Assembly: GCA_002293145.1 (NCBI GenBank)
Contig: DBCO01000033.1
Coordinates: 1-64,000, forward strand
Source: Akkermansiaceae bacterium UBA956
GTDB taxonomy: Bacteria; Verrucomicrobiota; Verrucomicrobiia; Verrucomicrobiales; Akkermansiaceae
Direction: 5' to 3'
Length of the DNA stretch: 64,000 nucleotides
Shown: one piece after another, positions 26,023 to 35,289 of the stretch
Position numbering within the stretch: position 1 is the first letter of the stretch
How the letters are laid out: each line of letters starts with the position of its first letter
The notes under the pieces: model-generated
The model's input: the letters and a program-made list of their open reading frames with translations, nothing else
Database searches by the model: none
What the model was told of the DNA's origin: nothing
Position numbers and translations under genes: made by a program

Positions 26023-28755
26023 TCACTTATCCAGCGGAGCGAGCAAATGATTCAGCGTAGCGTGATCCAGTCTTGCGCTGCGATCTGCTTGATTGAGCAA
26101 CGCATTGGCCAGCTCAGCTTTTTCTTGCTGCAAGAGATGAATCCGCTGCTCGACCGTGCTTTCGCAGAGCAGCTTGTGTACAAAAACGGGCTTGTCTTGG
26201 CCAATGCGGTAAGCGCGATCAGTCGCTTGAGCTTCCGCAGCTGGATTCCACCAGGGGTCGTAGTGAATGACGGTATCCGCCGCAGTAAGATTCAGCCCTG
26301 TGCCACCCGCTTTGAGCGAGATGAGAAATAGCGGAATTTTTCCGGTCTGAAATTGCTCCACCAATTCGCCGCGATTTTTGCTGCCGCCAGTGAGAATCAG
26401 ATAGGGAATTTTTTTCTGCTGCAAGTGTTTTTCGATAATCGCTAGCATGCTCGTGAATTGAGAGAACAACAAAATACGCCGACCTTCTTCGAGCAAAGTG
26501 GCGAGCAGTTCCGTCAAAAAATCAAGCTTCGCCGATGCGGTGATTTTGTTCGAAAACTCATCGGGCAAAAGAGACGGATGACAACAAAGTTGGCGCAGCT
26601 TGAGCAGGGCATCGAGAAACAAGATTTGTGATTGCTCGATGCCGCGTGAGGCAATGGCATCGCGCACGCGCTTGTCCATCGTCGCACGGATGGTTTCGTA
26701 GAGATCTTTTTGCGAAGTGTGTAGTTCGATGAAATGCACCAACGTTGTTTTGGGCGGTAGTTCTTTGGCGACTTGATCCTTGGTGCGGCGCATGATGAGT
26801 GGTGCCAAGCGGCGCTTGAGAGCATCGAACTTGACTTCATCGCCTTGTTTTTCAATGCACTTGCGGAAATTCGCATTGAAGGATTTTTCGCTGCCGAGAA
26901 ATCCAGGCATAAGAAAACGCATCAGACTCCAGAGCTCTCCCAGATGATTTTCTACCGGTGTCCCTGACAAGCACAAGCGATGCCGCGCTTGGAGTTTACA
27001 GGCCGCCTGAGCCACCTGAGCGCGGGGATTCTTGATGTATTGTGCCTCATCGAGAATAACGAGGTGAAATGGTTGCTTGGCAAGCTTTTCGGCATCGCGC
27101 TGGAGAATGGCAAAGGATGTCAGCACCACATCCGCATGCGGAATGCTCGGAAAATACTTCGTTCGATCCGCGCCCGTAAGAACGAGAATGCGCAACGATG
27201 GAGCAAATTTGAGTGCCTCAGTGCGCCAGTTGGGCACCACCGATGTCGGCGCGACAACCAAACAAGGCATCCCCTGTGTGCGGCCACTTTCTTTTTCTGT
27301 GAGCAGGTGAGCGAGCGTCTGCATGGTTTTCCCCAAACCCATGTCATCAGCAAGTATTCCATGAAGCCCGTGCGCGGCAAGGAACTGCATCCAGCGGAAA
27401 CCGGTAATTTGATAATCGCGCATCGTTGCCTGAAGTCCGGCAGGTGGCGGAGCTTCCTCGATGCCAGAAAAGTACTGAATTTTATCGCGCAGCTGCATCA
27501 ATGACGGCGGCGTATCAAGCCCAAGTTCTTCCACGGCGGTCAAGGCGGCAGCATCGAGCGCATGAATCCGCGCCTGCGAGGGATGCGCTGGATCGATCAA
27601 GGCGACAAGATGCTTGAGAATGGCTCGCACCCGACCTAACGGAATTTTTAACGCCGACCCATCAGGCAGCGGGGCCAACACGAAGCCATTATCAGGACGA
27701 TCCAAGGTTTCTTCCAGATACTGATCCTCTAGCAGATTGGCGAGAATCGGCATCAGGTCGTATTGCCGATCACCGACTTGAAATCCCACCGAGAGTGAGA
27801 ACCAACCACGTTGGGATTCATCTTCGGCGAGCAGCGTGTTCCAGTCATCGGGCGGAGTATCATGGACATAATGTCCGACGTTATCCGTGAATGTCAGCTG
27901 CCACTCGCGCTCTAACAAACGCGGCGCATGAATCGCTCGAAACTGATGCCAGTAGGGTGCCGAGGCCGATGGCGGCAATTGGGGAACCCATGGGCTATCG
28001 CTCGGCAGCGCCCGTTTTTGCGCACCGTGCAAGAAGCGCAGCATCGGCGTGGAGTCAAACGCACTGAGCCCGATTTCTCGGAGAAACAATGCGGCGACGG
28101 TTTCTGCAGCGCGATCACGGCGAATGATCAGCGGAGCACCTAGCGCATCTTTCACTTGCCGATCTTGCTCGAAGTGGGAGGAAAAAAGCGGCAGTTCATG
28201 TGTGCCATAGATCGCCCAGGCCCGCGCGAAAACCCACTCGGTTGGCTCCTTTTCTCCGAGATATTGGCAGATGATCGCGGCACTGCGATCGAGCACTGGC
28301 TCACGGCAAACATCCAAGCGAAAGCTCGGACTGGTAACTAATGTCGGAATTTCCTCGTGATCCTGGGCCAGAAGCGATGTTGCCCGCGCTAGCCCTAGGG
28401 GATTATTCGTGGCGGGAAATTTCCCATCGAGCATGCGCACTAAATTGTGATTCATCGAGAGCATGAACATCGCCGCCGCTGCATGCTCACAAAAATGCGC
28501 CACCTTGCACGAGCATGAGGTATCCATGTCCCACTCCCCTTCGTGCATCCAAAAATTCACCTCCAAGCGCGCCATAGGCTTGCCTGCGCAAGTCGCCGTG
28601 ACCGAGACATTTTCGTCATCGAGTGCTTCCACTTGCACATCGTTCAACTTGCGATCACGTGCAATTTTTTTGGCCGCACCCAAATTTTCCTCATCAAAGC
28701 GATCGAGCCAATCCTCCAGCGTCAAATACTCTTGGAGGATCTCAACATTGCGCAT
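26023..28755 (-). CDS. SNF2-family helicase with N-terminal SWIM zinc finger
   Basis: 910 residues. A SWIM motif CSCKVAHFCEH (C81, C83, C89, H91) lies near the N-terminus. The C-terminal half is a Snf2/RapA-type ATPase with DDMGLGKTMQTLAHLL (Walker A, about residue 470), VILDEAQYIKN (about residue 570), LCLSGTPVENHLGELWSLM, SLKAGGTGLNLTAADT and ATDRAYRIGQDKPVFVHKL. Such proteins move along DNA and can displace bound proteins or RNA polymerase. The specific role is unknown. It is a single gene, divergent from the MBL hydrolase with about 100 bases between starts. Confidence 0.92.
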   Translation of the reverse strand: MRNVEILQEYLTLEDWLDRFDEENLGAAKKIARDRKLNDVQVEALDDENVSVTATCAGKPMARLEVNFWMHEGEWDMDTSCSCKVAHFCEHAAAAMFMLSMNHNLVRMLDGKFPATNNPLGLARATSLLAQDHEEIPTLVTSPSFRLDVCREPVLDRSAAIICQYLGEKEPTEWVFARAWAIYGTHELPLFSSHFEQDRQVKDALGAPLIIRRDRAAETVAALFLREIGLSAFDSTPMLRFLHGAQKRALPSDSPWVPQLPPSASAPYWHQFRAIHAPRLLEREWQLTFTDNVGHYVHDTPPDDWNTLLAEDESQRGWFSLSVGFQVGDRQYDLMPILANLLEDQYLEETLDRPDNGFVLAPLPDGSALKIPLGRVRAILKHLVALIDPAHPSQARIHALDAAALTAVEELGLDTPPSLMQLRDKIQYFSGIEEAPPPAGLQATMRDYQITGFRWMQFLAAHGLHGILADDMGLGKTMQTLAHLLTEKESGRTQGMPCLVVAPTSVVPNWRTEALKFAPSLRILVLTGADRTKYFPSIPHADVVLTSFAILQRDAEKLAKQPFHLVILDEAQYIKNPRAQVAQAACKLQARHRLCLSGTPVENHLGELWSLMRFLMPGFLGSEKSFNANFRKCIEKQGDEVKFDALKRRLAPLIMRRTKDQVAKELPPKTTLVHFIELHTSQKDLYETIRATMDKRVRDAIASRGIEQSQILFLDALLKLRQLCCHPSLLPDEFSNKITASAKLDFLTELLATLLEEGRRILLFSQFTSMLAIIEKHLQQKKIPYLILTGGSKNRGELVEQFQTGKIPLFLISLKAGGTGLNLTAADTVIHYDPWWNPAAEAQATDRAYRIGQDKPVFVHKLLCESTVEQRIHLLQQEKAELANALLNQADRSARLDHATLNHLLAPLDK

Positions 28756-28855
28756 GGCGCATGTTCAACCGAACTGTTATTGTTGGCAAGCATGGAATCA
28801 GAGAAAATCAGCTCATCCTTGACCTTCTGCCATCTCTCTGCGCATAGTCAGCGCT

Positions 28856-29623
28856 GTGGAATTCGCGATACTTGGGAGTGGCAGTGCAGGCAATGCGACA
28901 TTGGCAAAAACTGAGCGCGTCAACCTGTTGATCGACGCCGGCCTTTCCGCCAAGCAACTACAAATGCGCATCGAACAGATGGGCCTCGATCGCATCGATG
29001 CCATTCTCATCACTCACGAACACGGCGATCACGTGCGGGGGTTAAAAACCTTGCTCAAAAAATCCACGATTCCCCTCTACGCTACCGCAGCCACCGCCCA
29101 CGTCTTGCGCCAATCTGGCATCGAGGCCTCCTGGAAAACCTTTGATGCCGGCCAATCGTTCAGCATTGGCGATGCCGAAATCCAAAGCTTTGCGATCCTC
29201 CATGATGCAGTCGATCCCGTCGGCTATGTGATTCGCGCAGCGTCAAAAAATCTTGGTATCATCAGCGATGCAGGGCATATCACTCACAGCGTCACCCTGC
29301 ACCTTCAAGGCCTACACGGCATCTACTTGGAAGCAAATTACGACGATGAACTTCTCGCAGCCGATACCAAACGTCCATGGAGCATCAAGCAGCGAATCAG
29401 CTCACGCCACGGGCATTTATCCAATAAACAAGCTGCTGAGCTTTTAGAAAACATCAGTCACCCCGCCCTGCGGCAAGTCGTGCTCGGCCACCTCAGCGGT
29501 GATTGCAACTGCAGCAAGATTGCCACCCGGATCATGCAAGATGTCTTGACAAAAAAGGGGCTTTCGCAGGTCGGCATCTGCTGTGCCAGCCAAGACGAAC
29601 CCTGCGGCTGGTGGTCACTGTGA
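28856..29623 (+). CDS. MBL-fold metallohydrolase (YycJ/WalJ-like)
   Basis: 255 residues from GTG at 28856. The order FAILGSGSAGNATLAKTE, then DAILITHEHGDHVRGLKTLL (HxHxDH), then ISDAGHITHSV and GHLSGDCNC is that of the YycJ/WalJ group. This group is thought to act on nucleic acid ends or nucleotide signals. The exact substrate is not known. It is divergent from the SNF2 gene and followed by the phosphatase gene. Confidence 0.85.
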   Translation: MEFAILGSGSAGNATLAKTERVNLLIDAGLSAKQLQMRIEQMGLDRIDAILITHEHGDHVRGLKTLLKKSTIPLYATAATAHVLRQSGIEASWKTFDAGQSFSIGDAEIQSFAILHDAVDPVGYVIRAASKNLGIISDAGHITHSVTLHLQGLHGIYLEANYDDELLAADTKRPWSIKQRISSRHGHLSNKQAAELLENISHPALRQVVLGHLSGDCNCSKIATRIMQDVLTKKGLSQVGICCASQDEPCGWWSL

Positions 29624-29694
29624 CGCCATACATTTCACCTAACCCTTCTGGAATTTCCTTGCTTTGCCCAAAATCCCGCTGACAGTTTTTTCCC

Positions 29695-31425
29695 ATGCGA
29701 ACTCTTCTTGTTTCCTTACTCTCAATAAGTTGCCTCCATGCCATCGACCACGGCCCCTACATCCAGTGGTTTCAAGATCCCTGCCATGAAGCCGAAATCC
29801 GTTGGGTAGACCGTTCCGGGTTTCAAGCCAAAGAAGGCGAGTGGTCCCGCGGACGTGGCGGATTTGGCTACGGCGATAACGACGACCAAACCGTTCTCAA
29901 TGGCATGCAGAACAAATACACCATCGTATCGATTCGCAAAAAAATCACCCTCGCAGCGCCTGCTAACGCCGATGATGAATTGATCGTCGAGGCTCTCTAC
30001 GATGATGGCTTCGTGCTCTACATTGATGGCAAAGAAGTTCTGCGGAAAAACTCAACAGGTGCCGATGCCGAGCTCGAGGCACCAGGGGGACACGAGGCAA
30101 AAGCTTGGGAAAAATTTTCTCTAGGAAAAATTGCTAGCAGCCTCAAAACGGGATCGATCGTCGCAATGCAAGGTGTCAACGACAAGCTCGATAGCAGCGA
30201 CTTCTCTCTCGATATACGCCTGAGCATTAAGGGCAAAACCAGCACCGATCTTATCACCCGCAGTGACTCTTGGGAGTATCTCGTCAACCAAATCCCCGAA
30301 AAAGACTGGCGTACCTCCACCAGTTTACCAGATGCTGTGCCCTGGAAGGCGGATGCGCAATATACACTAGGGTATCGCCCCGTTGGGAATGGAGAAATGA
30401 CCTGGACCAGCGCCAACTCACACCTATTCGCTCGCACAGAAAGCAAGGTTTTTTCCGTTTCTCTAAAAGGCCTCAAAGCTGATACCCGTTACGAATTTTC
30501 CATCCGCAACGAAAGCACAAAAGAAATCAGCGGCCCGCATCTCATGCAAACAGCGCCCGAGACTTTTCGCCCCATGCATTTTGTCATTGGCGGGGACATG
30601 TTTCACACCTTGCCCTTACTCGATGCCATGAACATTCGCTGCGGCCAAGAAGCCCCCCTATTCGCAGCGCTCATTGGCGATCACGCCTACACCAACAACG
30701 GCAACCCCGACCGCTGGTATCAATGGATCGACTCGTGGGTCACGCACTGCCGAGCCAAAGATGGCAGACTCATCCCAATGGTAATGGGCATTGGCAATCA
30801 CGAAGTCGCAGGTGGTGGATTTTTTCCCGAAAACAACACACCAACGCCAGACAAAGCAGATGAATTCTATACGCTCTTCCGCATGTCCTCAGAGGGAAGC
30901 CGGGTGATTTCTCGCTATGCCGTTGATTTCGGAAACTACCTGAGCTTCATCCTCCTCGACTCAGGGCACACAGAAGCCATCTCTCGCCAAGTTCCGTTTC
31001 TTGCGCAAAGCAGTGCAAACCGCAAAAAAACACCCTTTCTTTTTGCCGCTTACCATCGTCCCGCGTGGGGCTCAGGCTGCAAAGATGATGCCGTTGACAT
31101 CCAGCAAAAATGGTGTCCCATCTTCGAAAAAAATGGAGTCGATGCTGTCTTCGAGCACGATCATCACACCTACAAACGCACATGGCCACTCACTGCTGGC
31201 AAACGTGACGATGCAAATGGCATCCCCTACCTCGGAGACGGAGCTTGGGGGGTGGCTGTGCGCAACCCATCCAAGGCAGAATTGCAGAAACGTCCCTGGA
31301 TCGCGAAACAAGCGCCAATCAATCATTTGATACGAGTCACCCTCGCCAAGGATGGATTTACTTGCGATGCCCTCACGGCCGACGGCAAGACCTTCGACAG
31401 TGGCACCTATCCTCTTCGCAAGTAG
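29695..31425 (+). CDS. Secreted purple-acid-phosphatase-like metallophosphoesterase
   Basis: 576 residues with an N-terminal signal (MRTLLVSLLSISCLHA). Residues about 30-170 form an added beta-rich domain (GRGGFGYGDNDDQTV, YDDGFVLYIDGKEVL). A fibronectin-like part around residues 200-285 precedes the catalytic domain. Metal-binding motifs are FVIGGDMFH, LIGDHAYTNN (GDxxY), GIGNHEV, AAYHRPAW and EHDHHTYKR. The last replaces the usual GHxH with EHDHH. It probably releases phosphate from organic esters outside the cytoplasm. Confidence 0.8.
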   Translation: MRTLLVSLLSISCLHAIDHGPYIQWFQDPCHEAEIRWVDRSGFQAKEGEWSRGRGGFGYGDNDDQTVLNGMQNKYTIVSIRKKITLAAPANADDELIVEALYDDGFVLYIDGKEVLRKNSTGADAELEAPGGHEAKAWEKFSLGKIASSLKTGSIVAMQGVNDKLDSSDFSLDIRLSIKGKTSTDLITRSDSWEYLVNQIPEKDWRTSTSLPDAVPWKADAQYTLGYRPVGNGEMTWTSANSHLFARTESKVFSVSLKGLKADTRYEFSIRNESTKEISGPHLMQTAPETFRPMHFVIGGDMFHTLPLLDAMNIRCGQEAPLFAALIGDHAYTNNGNPDRWYQWIDSWVTHCRAKDGRLIPMVMGIGNHEVAGGGFFPENNTPTPDKADEFYTLFRMSSEGSRVISRYAVDFGNYLSFILLDSGHTEAISRQVPFLAQSSANRKKTPFLFAAYHRPAWGSGCKDDAVDIQQKWCPIFEKNGVDAVFEHDHHTYKRTWPLTAGKRDDANGIPYLGDGAWGVAVRNPSKAELQKRPWIAKQAPINHLIRVTLAKDGFTCDALTADGKTFDSGTYPLRK

Positions 31426-31516
31426 AAAAAGCATCAAAGGCCCCCATGAAAGGTCAGCCTATCGAAACAAATTCGGCCGTTTTGCCGTGAAATTTTGTGA
31501 TTTTTTCCGGGATAGC

Positions 31517-31544
31517 TTGACTTTTTTTCTCGAATCTCTATAAT
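31517..31544 (+). promoter_or_regulatory. Strong sigma-70-type promoter for rpmE
   Basis: TTGACT at 31517-31522 and a perfect TATAAT at 31539-31544 are separated by 16 bases. The predicted start lies about 40 bases before the L31 ATG at 31591. The GC-rich discriminator (CCCCCGCGCG) just after the -10 box fits a growth-rate-controlled ribosomal promoter; that last point is inference. Confidence 0.75.
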
Positions 31545-31590
31545 TTTGCCCCCGCGCGTTGGAACCGCGTGGAAAAAGTGTCACTTCTTT

Positions 31591-31860
31591 ATGAAAAATA
31601 ATCTTCATCCCAACTACAATCCTGTCGTGTTTGTTGACATGACCACGGGTGCTCGTGTGATCACACGCTCCACCAAATCATCGGACCGCAAAGAAGTCAT
31701 TGATGGCGTCGAGCACAGCTTGATCACTGTCGGTATCACTTCAGACTCCCATCCGTTCTTCACAGGGCAGAAGCAGTTTGTTGACACCGAAGGTCGCATT
31801 GACAAGTTCCAAAAACGTTTCGGTGCCTCCGTGCGCCGCACGTCCAAGCCAAAACTTTAA
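31591..31860 (+). CDS. rpmE2: Ribosomal protein L31 type B (zinc-free form)
   Basis: 89 residues from the ATG at 31591 (MKNNLHPNYNP). The frame also opens at 31546, which would start inside the promoter. Family signatures are VFVDMTTGARVITRST, SSDRKEVIDG, ITSDSHPFFTGQ and RIDKFQKRFG. It has no cysteines, so it is the type B form that does not bind zinc. It is a single gene with its own promoter and terminator. Confidence 0.95.
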   Translation: MKNNLHPNYNPVVFVDMTTGARVITRSTKSSDRKEVIDGVEHSLITVGITSDSHPFFTGQKQFVDTEGRIDKFQKRFGASVRRTSKPKL

Positions 31861-31935
31861 TCGGTTGGCTTGGTAGATCGGACCACCAGCAACACGGTCC
31901 GCTGAGATTTTCTTTTGTTGTCAATTGTTGTTTTT

Positions 31936-31976
31936 ACCACCTGCCCCAGTTACGCTGAAGGCAGGTGGTTTTTTTA
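31936..31976 (+). terminator. Rho-independent terminator after rpmE
   Basis: ACCACCTGCC at 31936-31945 pairs perfectly with GGCAGGTGGT at 31960-31969. A 14-base loop separates them and a run of seven T follows. It lies 75 bases after the L31 stop. Confidence 0.92.
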
Positions 31977-32039
31977 TTCTAAAAAAAGAGAACTTTAACA
32001 ATGGCGATCATGCCACTGCAGATGAGATTTGTGAGCACC

Positions 32040-32253
32040 TCGCTATCCTCCTCGGTAGCTGGAAATACCTCGATCACTCAGGCTCTGGCGGCAACAACTA
32101 CGTTAAAATCGCGAACTCTGGCAATACCAGCGTATCGACACGGCTCCAGCGCAGCTCTACGACCTTGCGACCGATCCTGGTGAATCCAAAAACCTACTCA
32201 ACGAAAAACCCCAACTAGCTAGAGAACTGAAATTTCTGTTAGAAAAATCATAA
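32040..32253 (+). pseudogene. C-terminal remnant of a sulfatase gene, frameshifted
   Basis: Only the end of a type I sulfatase can be recognised. One frame encodes SWKYLDHSGSGGNNY (about 32064-32108). A different frame then encodes DTAPAQLYDLATDPGESKNL and ends LLEKS at the TAA at 32251-32253. Both segments match the usual end of arylsulfatases in this phylum, but a frameshift separates them near 32125-32140. No N-terminal part or catalytic CxPSR motif precedes it, because the L31 terminator lies just upstream. It is a decayed fragment. Confidence 0.75.
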
Positions 32254-32407
32254 GCCTCAGGCAGAAGTTGCTGAGCGAAAAATCTGACTCGTTCATCCCT
32301 ACCCCAAACAAGAAAAAACATCACAGTACTCAATCATCTTCTAGTTTGATTTCCAGACCAGTGTATTTTTTGAAACAAAATGCATTCACTGTGCTTATAG
32401 TGATCTC

Positions 32408-34369
32408 ATGAAGCGTATATTTTTCGTGCTAAGTATGATGGCTGCCCCGAGTTTGGCAGAGACGGAGACTTTCGATCAAATCGATGCGCAGCCACTGAGA
32501 TCGCTTGATTCATCGCTAGGTCGGTGGTCGGCAGAGCTGGGGCAGGCGGAAATTTTGCGCGGCAAGGGGCGATCAGGAGATCGTTGCTTGAAACTGGTAG
32601 GCGGCGCGGACGTCACAGTAGAGTTGGCATTTCCCGTGCGCATGAGCAAAGCCAGTGAATTACGGCTATGGGCGGAACGCTGGACGCGTGTGGAGCCATT
32701 TGCTTTTCGCGTGGAAGCCCAGATTGGTAAAAAATGGCAAAAGCTCAATGAGCATGATGGCATCGCGATCGGTGGATTTGACACCGAAGTGGTATCGCGC
32801 ATTCCTGCGGGTGCGGAAAAAGTGCGCATGATATGCAGCAGCAAGGCGGGAGTGATGATCGATGATATAGCGCACGTGATCGATGGACCGATGCAGCTTA
32901 CGAAGATTGAGGCGCTGAGTCCGGTGACGCCATTGATGCGGCGCCTCGATTACAATCCCGTGATGGGATTTACCATAGGAACCGGCGGGAACAAAAATCG
33001 CTTGCGTTTGGAATCTGTGAACTTTGATCTCACGGGCACTCTCGCCTCAGACCAAATCGTTTCCCTGCAGCTGATGGCGGGAAATCGGCAAGCGGGTGGT
33101 GCATTGACCCAGAAATTGGCAGAGATTAGCAAGGCAGAGAACTTGAGCAAATTTTTGTTAGATTATGAATTGGCCACAGGCGAGCAACATTTCTGGATCA
33201 GCGCAAAGCTCAAGGACGACGCCTCGATGGATGCGAGTGTGCAGATCCATTTGCGCAGCGTGAGCATTTCCGGCAAAGTGCATCAGGTAGGTAAAAAAAG
33301 TGCCTCGCAACGGATCGGTGTCGCGGTAAGGAAAATGGGCGATGATGGCTCCAAGTTTTTTCGCATTCCTGGATTGGCGCGCTCGAACAAAGGCACGCTT
33401 TGTGCGGTCTATGACATCCGCTACAAGCATGCGAGGGATTTGCCTGCGGACATTGATGTGGGCCTCTCGCGCAGTGTGGACGGGGGACGGAACTGGTCGC
33501 CGATGCAGGTGATCATGGATTTGGGAAGCGACCCGAAATTTGGCTTCGATGGTGTGGGCGATCCAGCCATTTTGTGTGATCGGGTGACTGGGCGTTTGTG
33601 GGTCGTGGGCTTGTGGAGTCATGGCAATCGCGGCTGGCATGGCAGCGGGCCAGGATTGGAGCCAGAGCAAACTGCGCAACTGATGATGGTGCATAGCGAT
33701 GATGACGGCGTGACCTGGTCGCAGCCGAGAAATTTGACGAAGGATTTGAAGAAGCCTGAGTGGCGCATGATGTTCAATGGACCGGGTGCAGGCATCACAA
33801 TGCGCGATGGCACCTTGGTGTTTGCGGCGCAGTATCGCTCGGCAGATGGCGGTGAGACACAGGGCAAACCTTTTTCGACGATCATTTGGAGCAAAGATCG
33901 TGGTCAAACGTGGCACATCGGCAGTGGGGGGAAAATCGACACCACGGAGGCACAAGTCGTCGAGCAAGAAGATGGAAGCTTGATCCTAAACTGTCGCGAT
34001 AATCGCGGCGGAGCGCGCACCGTATTAGTTACGAAAGATCTGGGTGCCACATGGACGCCCCATGCAACGGACCGCAAAGCCTTACGTGAACCTGTGTGCA
34101 TGGGCAGTGTGTTAGGCTGGGATCAAACGAAAACTCATTTTTTTAGCAATCCTGATAGCACTTCGTCGCGGAAAAGCATGACGATCAAACGCTCCGATGA
34201 CGGGGGCATGAGCTGGCCGCTCGAAAAACAACTGCTCTATGATGAGCGTGTGGGTTTTGGTTACTCGTGTCTTGCACCTGTGGATGATCGCCATCTGGGC
34301 GTGCTCTACGAGGGTGGTGGCGATTTGTTTTTCCTGAGGATTCCGATCGGGCAGATCTCTAGCAAGTAA
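32408..34369 (+). CDS. Secreted exo-alpha-sialidase (GH33, BNR-repeat)
   Basis: 653 residues with a signal peptide (MKRIFFVLSMMAAPSLAET). Residues about 20-300 are a beta-rich N-terminal region. The sialidase propeller follows, with the FRIPGLARS motif (first catalytic Arg) at about residues 317-325. Asp boxes are SVDGGRNW, SDDDGVTW, SKDRGQTW and SDDGGMSW. ILNCRDNRGGAR may hold the second Arg. It would release terminal sialic acid from glycans outside the cell. The sulfatase remnant just upstream suggests a former glycan-degradation locus. No sialic acid catabolism genes are adjacent. Confidence 0.85.
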   Translation: MKRIFFVLSMMAAPSLAETETFDQIDAQPLRSLDSSLGRWSAELGQAEILRGKGRSGDRCLKLVGGADVTVELAFPVRMSKASELRLWAERWTRVEPFAFRVEAQIGKKWQKLNEHDGIAIGGFDTEVVSRIPAGAEKVRMICSSKAGVMIDDIAHVIDGPMQLTKIEALSPVTPLMRRLDYNPVMGFTIGTGGNKNRLRLESVNFDLTGTLASDQIVSLQLMAGNRQAGGALTQKLAEISKAENLSKFLLDYELATGEQHFWISAKLKDDASMDASVQIHLRSVSISGKVHQVGKKSASQRIGVAVRKMGDDGSKFFRIPGLARSNKGTLCAVYDIRYKHARDLPADIDVGLSRSVDGGRNWSPMQVIMDLGSDPKFGFDGVGDPAILCDRVTGRLWVVGLWSHGNRGWHGSGPGLEPEQTAQLMMVHSDDDGVTWSQPRNLTKDLKKPEWRMMFNGPGAGITMRDGTLVFAAQYRSADGGETQGKPFSTIIWSKDRGQTWHIGSGGKIDTTEAQVVEQEDGSLILNCRDNRGGARTVLVTKDLGATWTPHATDRKALREPVCMGSVLGWDQTKTHFFSNPDSTSSRKSMTIKRSDDGGMSWPLEKQLLYDERVGFGYSCLAPVDDRHLGVLYEGGGDLFFLRIPIGQISSK

Positions 34370-34432
34370 TTTTACTGAGATGACTCACGGAAAGTTGGTA
34401 ATTTTATTCGTGCGCGTTATGGCAAATCCTGC

Positions 34433-35164
34433 ATGAATCGCTGCTGCAAATTTTTCGACATGACCGCCGAACCTCTTAATCATCCGCATGTGCGCTATGT
34501 GAACAGCATTGCCGAACTCGTTTGTACGCCGATGTGCGCTGGGGTCAATGCATTATGCCTGAGACGTTCGTTAGATGGCGATTTTACCGAGGTAATTCGT
34601 CACCTCCGCGCAGAGCGTGGCATCACCACGCTGGACCGCGATCAACTGCTTGCTCTTCGGGTGAGTGATGCGGGAAAAATCGCAATCGAAACAATGCTCC
34701 GCGATCAGGAGGAATTACGCGCTTATGGCTTCGATCCCGAGATCGATTGCATCAACGGTTACATCGGTCATGATCAGCAAGAGCTGATGCGCACAGATGT
34801 GTGTTCTTTCCATATAGATCGTGCAACTGACATCGCCGATACATATCTTTGCACTTATGCAGGAGCATCGAGTATTGGTGTTTGCCATGAGGATGTCATC
34901 CTGCGCGCACAAGTGCCTGCCGTGCGCGCGCGATTACTCGCAGATTTCGGCGGAGCGGATGATGAGAGCTTTCTCGATTATCTAAGGGGAAATTATTATG
35001 ATATGCACTATGAAGCATTACCCGCTGCACGCACGTTCAGCTTTGGTGTGGGGCACCTTTGGCGCATTGCCATCGACTACCCAGGAACTGCGGTGCCGCC
35101 CTGCATTCACCGCGCCCCTGACCCGGTCGATGGTGAGCCACCTCGCTTGATTTTGATTGGTTAA
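34433..35164 (+). CDS. DUF1826-like protein of unknown function
   Basis: 243 residues from ATG 34433; ATG 34460 (MTAEPLNHPH) is an alternative. The second half carries CSFHIDRATDIADTYLCTYA and ends with CIHRAPDPVDGEPPRLILIG. These resemble the FHxD...LCTYxG and HRSP...RLLL motifs of DUF1826 by eye. The conserved His/Asp pattern hints at metal binding. It has no signal peptide. Its function is unknown and the assignment is uncertain. It lies upstream of the ADP-ribosylglycohydrolase-like gene on the same strand. Confidence 0.5.
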   Translation: MNRCCKFFDMTAEPLNHPHVRYVNSIAELVCTPMCAGVNALCLRRSLDGDFTEVIRHLRAERGITTLDRDQLLALRVSDAGKIAIETMLRDQEELRAYGFDPEIDCINGYIGHDQQELMRTDVCSFHIDRATDIADTYLCTYAGASSIGVCHEDVILRAQVPAVRARLLADFGGADDESFLDYLRGNYYDMHYEALPAARTFSFGVGHLWRIAIDYPGTAVPPCIHRAPDPVDGEPPRLILIG

Positions 35165-35289
35165 ACCAGTAATGATTGCACGGGTTTTCCGAGCACTTTC
35201 TTGCGTGCGATTTGCAAAATCGAAAATCACGGCTTGATTGTCGTCGCGCATCGCCAGACCGACATCGGCCCATCAAGCGCAGCTTTTTT

